64,000 bases of DNA from Agapanthus africanus (lineage: Eukaryota; Streptophyta; Magnoliopsida; Asparagales; Amaryllidaceae). Below the pieces are notes generated by a model. The model made no database searches. It was not told where the DNA came from and saw only the letters and a list, made by a program, of their open reading frames with translations. Below are positions 56,514 through 64,000 of the stretch, one piece after another. The position numbers and the translations under genes were made by a program. The stretch lies in assembly GCA_030015575.1 (NCBI GenBank), contig JASDDO010000014.1, positions 167,433,911 through 167,497,910 of the forward strand, read 5' to 3'. Positions within the stretch are counted from its first letter, which is position 1. Every line of letters begins with the position of its first letter.

Positions 56514-56531
56514 GTCCCACCGGGCATGCCA
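56514..56531 (-). promoter_or_regulatory. Element 3 primer binding site
   Basis: The minus strand reads TGGCATGCCCGGTGGGAC, one base different from element 2, with the same GATTC spacer to the LTR. Confidence 0.85.
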
Positions 56532-58315
56532 GAATCTGTTCTCCTCCGAAAGACGGCGGAGATGCGGTAAACATCTTGCCTGAGATTCGGGGCAGATGCT
56601 ATTTGGTTTTATCCGTCCACCTCTCCGAAGATGCTAAGTTGATTTATGGCACCGTGTATCGGAGGTTTAGACGGATGCGGCCAATGTAGCAGACTTCGTC
56701 AGATTCCCCCTCGCTTAAGGGGTTTTTGATTGTGGGGACGTTCTTCCCTGCAGGCGCAAGCCCCTGCAGTTAATTACGCTACCGCATCGCGGTAGCCACT
56801 TTATCCTTCTCCAGATGTTCACTTCGTGTCGTGTGTGTTTTTTTTGTTTGTGGTTGCCCGTGGATCGTATACGGAGACTAAGTGATGCCGTCGTCCGTAG
56901 GACGTGGATTAGTCCAAATCCGTGTTTACTTAGATTTAGGTTTGGTGTTTTAGTTTAAGGATACGTTAGCCTTATTGAAGCTAAGATCAACTTAAACTTT
57001 TGTTAAGGATACGTTAGCTTAATCTCCAGACTAAGATCAACTTAACGGGATCGTTTGGATCCGACAAGAGAGCAATTGGCTCTATTGTTTAGTTTAATGA
57101 CATTGCGGTCGAGTTCCAGTTTAGGGACATGGTGGTCCATCATTCCCATTTAGGGACGAGCATTAGTTTAAGGACACTTCGGTCCAACATTCCCATTTTG
57201 GGACGAATATTAGTTTAAGGACGTTTCGGTCCAATATTCCCATCTAGGGACGAATATTAGTTTAAGGACGTTTCGGTCCATGAGTTTAGGGACCCCGCAG
57301 TCCGTATCGATGTGTGGTTGTTGGGACCCGTCACCTCTCTGACGTCGTTGAAGGATTACAACGATAGGAGTCAGAGGAGTTCAGAGATGTACCCTTGAAC
57401 CGGATGTAAATTGATTTAAGAGAGCAGTCTTACTCAGTCAATTTAATTTGAGGACTTACGGCCGTGATTGGGCTAAGTCCAGTTGAAAAATGTTCAACGT
57501 TTTTATTTATCCTTGGCCTATTAGGCCCGTGCTAGGGCTTTGCCCCTGTTTAATAATGCACTTCATTTTATTTTGGCCTGCTAGGCCTTTTTGATTTGGG
57601 CTCTGTCCCTTTATTTATGATGCAGAGCATTTGTTTGGGCTCTGCCCTTCTTTAAAATAATGCATTGCATTTTATTAGGCCTGTTAGGCATTTTTTAATT
57701 GGGCTTGGCCCTTCTGTAAATAATGCAGTGCATTAATTATCTGACAGTGGCTTGTCAGACGCTTTGCGCCAATTATTGAGCGCAAGCGCTTGTGGTGGTG
57801 ACACGTATCACGCAAGCGAAGTGCGCTGCGCCAGTGCGCTGCGCTGTTGCGCTGCTGACACGTGGCGCGCTCTGGTAAGTTGCGCCAACTTTAAAGAGCA
57901 ATGCTCTATTTTAAAAGCGCACAGCGCAAGTGGTCTTGGAGCTGACACGTGGCGCTCTCTGGTGGCTTGCACCAACCCAAGAGCGCAACAGTGCAGATTT
58001 GCAAGTGCAAGGCACTGTTTTAATGACTTAATCCAATTTTGGATTTAAGAGAGGAATCTTTAAGATTCCAGAACCAATGGTTCATAAAAAGTGTAAGGCA
58101 CTATTATTATTTATTTATATTTTTTTATTGAAGATCATTGATCTTGTTCTTAGATCAATGATCTATTCAGAAGAAGTCCTTCTTTTATAAAGGTTTTTAC
58201 CTTTTTTTTCTCTTGAGTTCTTCTCCAAATTCTTTAGAGTTCTCTCTGTTTTGTTGTTTTTTGAAGTTCTTAATGTTCTCAATCTTGATGTCTTTTTTGA
58301 ATTGGGGTCTAGGGG

Positions 58316-58326
58316 CCTTTATATAG
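58316..58326 (-). promoter_or_regulatory. Element 3 LTR TATA box
   Basis: The minus strand reads CTATATAAAGG; identical in the other LTR near 41716. Confidence 0.6.
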
Positions 58327-58498
58327 TGCCCATTAATTTGTTAAATTTGTTAAAGAGATCTTTCTCTGAGTGATTTGGGGAATTTTCCCCACCGTTCGAT
58401 CTTTGATCCAAGGGCTTTTGTTTTACAGAAGACAATCTTCTTGTTTTAACAAGAACAGAAAGATCTTACTGGAATTTTAATTCTGTTTGGCGCAAACG

Positions 58499-58800
58499 CC
58501 CCAGCGCTTGACACGTGTCATACAGCGCAACTGTATTGACACGTGTCGCGCAGCGCACAGCGCAGCGCAACTGCGCTGACACGTGTCACGCAGCGCACAG
58601 CAACTGCGCTGACACGTGTCGCGCAGCGCAGCGCTTGCGCAACTGCGCTGACACGTGTCGCGCAGCGCAGCGCTTGCGCAACTGAAGCGTTGCTTCATTT
58701 AATTTTTTGTTTTAAATAGAGCCTTGCTCTGATTGGGCGCGCTGCCTTGGGCGCTGCGCTCCCTGCGCTGACGTGCCTGATTTTGACACGTGGCGCCCTG
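58499..58800 (-). promoter_or_regulatory. CACGTG array in element 3 U3
   Basis: Five GACACGTGTC palindromes (near 58509, 58539, 58577, 58611, 58650) and one GACACGTGGC (near 58785) in a CGCAGCGC-rich context. The palindrome is a perfect G-box. The 3' LTR has three such palindromes in the matching stretch. It lies upstream of the TATA box in element sense. Confidence 0.65.
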
Positions 58801-58951
58801 CGCACAGCGCAGAGGATTTGAAGCGTTGCTTCAATTTATTAAAGTTTAAATTTTCAAAGTAGAGCTTTGCTCTGATTGGGAGGAATCGGAAGCGTTGCTT
58901 CATCTCCCGCCTTGAAATTTGAACAGAGCTTTGCTCTAATTGGGGTAAACA

Positions 58952-58956
58952 CCTCC
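58952..58956. repeat. Target site duplication of element 3, right
   Basis: CCTCC, identical to 39813-39817. Confidence 0.9.
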
Positions 58957-61414
58957 GCTTGCTGCTTTTGGACAAGTAGCGTCATCGTGTAAATCTGCCT
59001 CTTCCCCAGGATTGAATAGGGAGCGCAGAATATGCTACACTGGTGATTTGGTACCGTTTCGAATTGACGTATTAAACGAAGTGAAAGCAAAGCCCCGCTT
59101 CCCCGAACGAAGTATTCCAAGAGAAGAAGACGGCCTTTCCCTTATGGGAAAGAAGGAGTGGATTTCTCATGGTCTGAACTCTCAATCTGATCTGGAACTC
59201 AGGAACAAGCCGTAAGGGCTTTCGTCAGCGTTAGACCGCGTCTTCAGGTACGTCTATTGGTGATTCCTCATCTGATTCCCTAAACGTGAGATTTTCCGGG
59301 CCCTTAAAGATTCTCTGGGAGTCACATCTATCTCAAAAGAAGGAAGGATATTCTATGATGAATCACCTTCCGCTATTCCCGGCCGTAGCACGGGCAAATC
59401 TATCTTCAACGGGTGCCCCGACTGCTTAGTCTTTCCTAGGAGCGATTCCTACCATTATCCCACGTCCCTTGTCCTTACTGCTCTAGCAACTGCCATTCAT
59501 TCCTTGTCCACTTTTCATGCATTTTGACCAGCAAGAAAACGGATTATATGCAAGGCTTTGAAATATAGCACGCTCAATGAAAACCAATTTCGCGTGCTAT
59601 ATTCAGTCACGCTCATCCCTTGCTTGTTGGCTCACACAAGTCAGCAAGTCAACTACCTTTGGGATGACTTATCAGGCTCAAACTTTCAGCTACTGGCCTG
59701 CTTTCTTATAGCTATAGCTGAAAACCATATACTTAAAGCAAGCAAATCGACTAGTCCTCATACGGGGACCGGGCTGAGGCTATAATGACTATTAGTTTTT
59801 GCTCTGCCTGAATATAACCGTCATATCCTAGATGCCTTTAGTAAGACTTGATCTGATATACGCTTGTACAGAGCGAATCCCGTATATTCTGGTAATTGCA
59901 TCCCGAGGACTTTCTTGATTGGCTAAGTAGAGTAGCATAGAGAAGTTCTTTGATTGAAACGAGGTGTGCGAAGGTGAAATTATTGAGCACGGGTCATGCC
60001 TCAATTTTGTGGGATCAAGTCCAAGCAAGGCGTGAGCGGAAAGGAAAAGGGAAGTACATGGGAGAAGATGCGATCGTGGAAGCCCAGGACGTGGAACCCA
60101 CACCCCCTGTCCAATAGCTGTACTCCTTTTTTTAAAGAAAAAAGGCAAAGCGTGGTTTGTGACCATATATAGTGCTTAAAGGGATATGGGACATAGTGGT
60201 GGTATTATCGCCCGCCCCCATCGCTGGGGTTGGTGCTGGGCCCTGATTATGAACACGAAGTCTCAATCTGGATGTTAAGCTTGAACCCCGGCACATAGAT
60301 TTCACAATCCAAAATTGATTTCCCCTACCCCCTTAGCTTAATGGATAAGATATTTGTATAACCCAACAGTCGAGTGACTAAAGTACCAACCAATTTGTTC
60401 GAATTTCCGAAATCTATGCATACCCTTTCCCTCCATTTCCCCTGCTAACCGGTAAAAACAGGATGGGGAACACCTTGCTCTGATCTACCCAGCCGTGAGA
60501 ATTCATATTTCACATTGTTCGACTCGCTACGGGATAGCGATATTCTCCATGTGTCGAGGGAAAGGCATCTTCACTAACGGGAGGTTCGGGATGGATATGT
60601 GGATAAAGCCGGCAGAATGAAATTAAGGCCCTTCACTTGCAACCGGTGGTGGGATGAGAGGTGGAGACTGAAATTCTTTTTTGGGGAAGAAAGTTTATTG
60701 TGTTTAAAAACCGGGATAGACGATGAGGTTCCTTCTTCTCCAACTTCTTGTCCACCCCTCCCTCCGGTATCAGCTGCCTGACCTTTATTGTTCGTTCGCT
60801 CCTGACCAATGTTCCCTCTCGTCGAGTTCACAAATGACCTTGCTTCAGCTTTAAGAGGTAGGCGGAGTCGGTGAGGGAAATCCCGGCGGTAAATCAAACC
60901 TCATGATCGGGCTCAACGGGTTCAAAGGTCTTGTCCTTCTGGCCCGCAACAAACACTCACTCGGAAAAGGGCTGGCTAGTTCTGTCATCCGAGCTCTAAA
61001 TTGTGTAGATATTTTAAACGTGAGGAAATTCCCTGTCGTGAAGGCTTAAAACATCTACTGGGGGCACAATTTCATAACTCGCCCTGGGGAAAGCATACAG
61101 CTATCTATAGTGTGTTCTCGTGTTGCGATGAGCTCTCCCTTACTAAAGAGCGCGTAAACCCCCTCTCCCGGGAAGGAGCGGGAGAAGAAAAGTCGATCGA
61201 CCTTTTCCAATAATCATTCGGGAATCAATCCAGACAATCAAAAGACTGCCTTATTAGTTGGTAGAGATTGATTCTTTCATCATTCACTCCATCATATCAA
61301 AACTCCTACCGGGAGCCTATATAGTGCTTAAAGGGGGCTTGCTTCCTTGTCCAGTACCATAGGTGGGCACTAGCGCACTAGACCGGTAACAGAACGGAAA
61401 TGTAGGCATAGGTG
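58952..61414. other. Mitochondrial-type DNA, segment 4
   Basis: Continues segment 3 after element 3. Open stretches (59012-59215, 59558-59785, 60574-60897) have no recognisable product. An 18-base direct repeat, TATATAGTGCTTAAAGGG, is at 60166-60183 and 61318-61335. The segment ends where Gag homology of element 4 begins, without a visible target duplication. Confidence 0.5.
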
Positions 61415-63188
61415 TGAAGACGAAGCGATCTTCGATTGGATGGCTTACTGCTTGGTGGTATGGGCAGTAATTAGGATTGTTGACATCGCCTGGCTGCAAC
61501 GGACGTTTTGGATCCGGCAGATTGATGAGTCTATTGCGCACCGACAGCTCGAACAGTCTCCTCGTTTTATCCCGAGGAAACGAGTAAGGACGTCCCAGTC
61601 TCTCCTCGAGGGATGGGCATGGACGCACGTTGTTTTGGCGAACAACCGGCTTTAAGTTGCTCGGCTGTTGTTGAGTGTTGGCGACGAAGGTCGCTTTTCC
61701 TTTCCCTTTTTCATTCTGAGATTCCAGCTTCGAAGGAGATGGTCTATGACCCATCTGATCCATCTAGGCTAGCTTGTCAATCAAGGCCTGAAAAGTAGTT
61801 AGCTTGAAGAACACCATGAATTGAGATATGGTCGCTTGAGGGTCGAGAGTACCCACGAACATGCCTACCGCAGGTGCTTCTTCAATGCGCTGCTCGCGCT
61901 TCGACCATAAATTCCGCCACCGTATCGCATACCGCACCCATGTTTCGCCTGGCTTTACTCGGGCGTTAATTAATGCGGTGATTGGGGTGCGTTCTCTAGC
62001 GCTCGCAAAACGTTGGGTGAATAGCAGCTCCATCTCTGCAAAAGTTTTGACGGAGTCGTTGGGAAGCTCTGAATACCACTCAAATGCTGTCTCTGACAAG
62101 CTGCCAACGAATTGGCGAAGCAACAGTTTATCATCGCCTCCAGTGTTGCCACACAGAGCCCTGAATTGAGCAACGTGCTGATGTGGATTTCCCGTCCCCT
62201 TATATACGTGGAATTCAGGGATCATATATCCTGGCGGGTACTTTATTTGGTCGTACCAACCCGGATAGGGTCATCCAGTCTTAACAATCTGACCGGCCGC
62301 TTCATTAATCTGGTGAGCTCGTATCTGTTGAGTGATGTAATCGTCCGGGGCGGCTTTGGAGATGGTCTCCTCCTTGGCTGCTGAAAGAGCCGGAGGAGGG
62401 TTCGATGTCTCCCTTCTGTTGTCTTCAATGATAATCGGGGGGTCTTCAGCTAGAGGTTCCGGCTGTAACATCATCCCGGCCATGTCTTGGAACAAAAGAG
62501 CCATTCATTTTATGTTGGCCGCCTGTTCCGCGGCCTCTTTTTCTTTCTTCTCGAGCATTCTTCGGAGGAATTCAACATCAGTTTCTTGTTCCTGACGCTG
62601 CTTTGAGGTCTCTGGATTTTCTTTCGGCCCAGTGAGTGCGGCCATTGCAGTCAGCATCTCCTGAAGTTTTTGCTGCTGTTGCTCCTGAGCCTTTGTTATC
62701 GACCGGGTAAGCGGTCGATGACCCGTAAAAGAACGGCTTTCCTCTTTTCCGGAAGCCATATAAATGGTATGTGTTACCATGACCCCAGACTTGGGGTGTT
62801 TAGATTCAGCGTCCTTGCGGTTCGCCCCGGTCATAGGGGCTTTCTCCGACCTCCTTCTCTTGTGAACAGTTGAATTTGAGGGAGCCGTTGCAGCGGGCAC
62901 CCAGACGGATGACATCTTCTGTGGTACCACGGGATGGCTCTTTTCTTGCCGATCTTTAATCTTCTTTGGTCAGCGAGAGTAGTCCTGGTCAATCACCGAT
63001 TCCTGGACCTGTCGCCAGACTTTGTAAATTTTGGACGACAGCCGCTGAGGGGGCTGCTCCAGCTTTGCCTTTGTAGCATTCTCCATGGGTGGAGGAGGTC
63101 TCTTCAGCAGGGCAGTCAGAGAGTTTTTGCGCACCCTCCTTAGCGGTTGAAAGCCGTTCCCAGTTGGAATAGCAGCATCGATTTTCAC
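61415..63188 (-). pseudogene. gag: Gag middle, capsid and broken knuckle, element 4
   Basis: One frame with stops at 62970, 62505, 62271 and 61764, each at a codon that is open in element 3. It contains FQPLRRVRKNS, HTIYMASGKEES, EFLRRMLEKKEKEAAEQA, LLLRQFVGSLSETAFEWY and FAEMELLFTQRFASARERT. The knuckle reads YCPYHQAVSHPIEDR, with Arg for the last Cys, and the homology then stops. Two of the stops fit CGA-to-TGA decay. Confidence 0.85.
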
Positions 63189-63505
63189 CGTTGGAGCCGG
63201 CAGAGTCAGTCCAGAAGGAGAGTTGCTCCCAGCCTTCCTTACTCGGAGCCAGTGGCGACGTCGGGCGTATCGAGCCGCTGGGATTGTCTCAGCTGTAGGG
63301 GTGACTTCCTCATGCCCCTGTGTTGGTTAGAAGTTGTCGTTATTAGCCTATTGAAGACTGATGTCCGCTGAGTGGGGATAACCAACCTATCGAAGGCAGA
63401 CTTCTGAGCAGGGGAAGCAGCCTTGACGATTTCGCCTGGAACAGGAGCTGAAACAGTCAGTCTTGTGAAGACCGACCCTTTGGCAGGAGAAGCCGCCTTG
63501 ATGAC

Positions 63506-63877
63506 TTAATGAGCAGGAATGGCTATCCGCTTAGGGATAACCCTTTCTGGCATCGCAGGCTTCTTCATGGGCCCAAATGAGCTTTGGCCCAGTCTGTCAA
63601 AGACCGAGGCGTTGGAGCTGGACGACCCGTTGAGAGGGGCCGCAGTAGTTGTGAGCCGATTAAAGACCGAGCTCTTTGGAGCTTCCTGCAATGGTATTGG
63701 GGCATTGAAGTTCATGGGTAGGAGCATGGTCCCGAAGAATAGCCCAGTGGTGGCCTGAGTCACCTGGTCCACCAGCATTGTAAAAACGGAGGCCGCCTGA
63801 GGCCCGTAGGTCACTCCTCCCGCGGGGACGGAGTGAGAGTTATTGCCATTGTTGCAGCTTGTGCAGTTGAAAGCCAT
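63506..63877 (-). pseudogene. gag: Gag N-terminal region, element 4
   Basis: ATG at 63877 starts MAFNCTSCNNGNN; GGVTYGPQAASVFTMLVDQV and TQATTGLFFGTM match element 3 closely. Two SVF-RL motifs are in frame (SVFNRLT, SVFDRLG). A frameshift or stop at about 63506 separates it from the rest; further motif copies (for example near 63350-63480) lie in other frames. Confidence 0.8.
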
Positions 63878-64000
63878 TTGATCTTCTGTTTTTCTGCACA
63901 GAGCAAGACACCAAATCTTAGTACCTCGAATCCAGGGGAAACCATAGCAAACCGCGATTCGTTCGTGAAACACGACACACGAAGTGTGGAGTGGAAAGAG

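Larger units (their letters stand above)
39818..58951 (-). mobile_element. Element 3: 19-kb Tat-lineage Ty3/gypsy retrotransposon
   Basis: Minus-strand element with 2.4-2.5-kb LTRs, matching 5-bp duplications, a primer site of the same type as element 2 and a polypurine tract. Gag-Pol (47118-56386) has the same domain order as element 2, including the second RNase H, and is broken by stops and frameshifts. Between integrase and the 3' LTR lie 4.8 kb with hairpin modules, a 132-bp hairpin repeat and an antisense ORF. Antisense ORFs in this place are known in some Tat elements (Grande, RIRE2, Retand). Confidence 0.95.
56537..58951 (-). repeat. Element 3 5' LTR
   Basis: 2415 bases, colinear with 39818-42315. 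It lacks the 180-bp duplication but has more CACGTG units. The minus-strand TATA box CTATATAAAGG is at about 58316-58326. The whole CACGTG cluster at 58500-58800 lies upstream of it in element sense. Confidence 0.95.
61415..64000 (-). mobile_element. Element 4: truncated Tat element, gag end only
   Basis: Colinear with element 3 Gag from its knuckle to about 30-40 bases short of its primer site; the window ends there. The left end breaks inside the knuckle, right after VF at about 61415. No LTR is visible in the window. Confidence 0.85.

Noticed and set aside
60326..60420. Possible tRNA remnant starting CCTTAGCTTAATGGATAAG
   Set aside because: D-arm-like start, but no convincing anticodon or acceptor stem.
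5040..61414. The window as a genuine mitochondrial genome with retroelements
   Set aside because: cox3 is frameshifted, sdh4 is broken, and three integrase-type insertions with 5-bp duplications are best explained by nuclear integration. Not excluded without read depth.

Overview
This window looks like nuclear DNA of a seed plant, most likely a flowering plant. I see no intact host gene. It is about 14 kb of mitochondrial-type DNA into which three LTR retrotransposons have inserted, flanked by pieces of two more. The mitochondrial origin rests on a plant-type cox3 with an overlapping sdh4 remnant. cox3 carries a one-base deletion, and the inserts have integrase-type 5-bp target duplications, so I read the host segment as a nuclear mitochondrial insertion (NUMT), not a functioning mitochondrial genome. 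Removing the inserts joins the mitochondrial-type pieces 5040-11869, 21515-22004, 35502-39817 and 58952-61414. Organelle identity outside 9.9-10.9 kb is inferred from this continuity and from the spacer-like character.

Layout. 1-4940: parts of Ty3/gypsy-type elements on the minus strand, primed by tRNA-Asp, with one long unbroken ORF (1-1477, running off the window) and a complete tRNA-Asp sequence including CCA fused to an LTR. 11870-21514 (element 1, minus): internally deleted Tekay/Del-like chromovirus with 3.57-kb LTRs and target duplication CCTAT. 22005-35501 (element 2, plus): 13.5-kb Tat-lineage element, duplication GCCAG. 39818-58951 (element 3, minus): 19.1-kb Tat-lineage element, duplication CCTCC, with an antisense ORF. 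61415-64000 (element 4, minus): gag end of another Tat element related to element 3, running off the window.

Elements 2 and 3 encode Gag, aspartic protease, reverse transcriptase, two RNase H domains and integrase in the usual order, but every reading frame is broken by stops or frameshifts. Neither can make its own proteins now.

The most unusual signal is in the long 3' regions of elements 2 and 3. They are built from arrays of small stem-loops whose loops are conserved while the stems differ and stay complementary. One six-hairpin module occurs five times in the same order, twice in element 2 and three times in element 3. Four of its hairpins per module follow a pattern of five-base loop plus nearby bulged A or close variants. 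The 132-bp tandem repeat of element 3 is itself three hairpins with an AACCAGTG loop. The LTRs add many near-perfect mini-hairpins and arrays of CACGTG (G-box/ABRE-like) sites. All pairings and positions were read by eye, without alignment or folding software.
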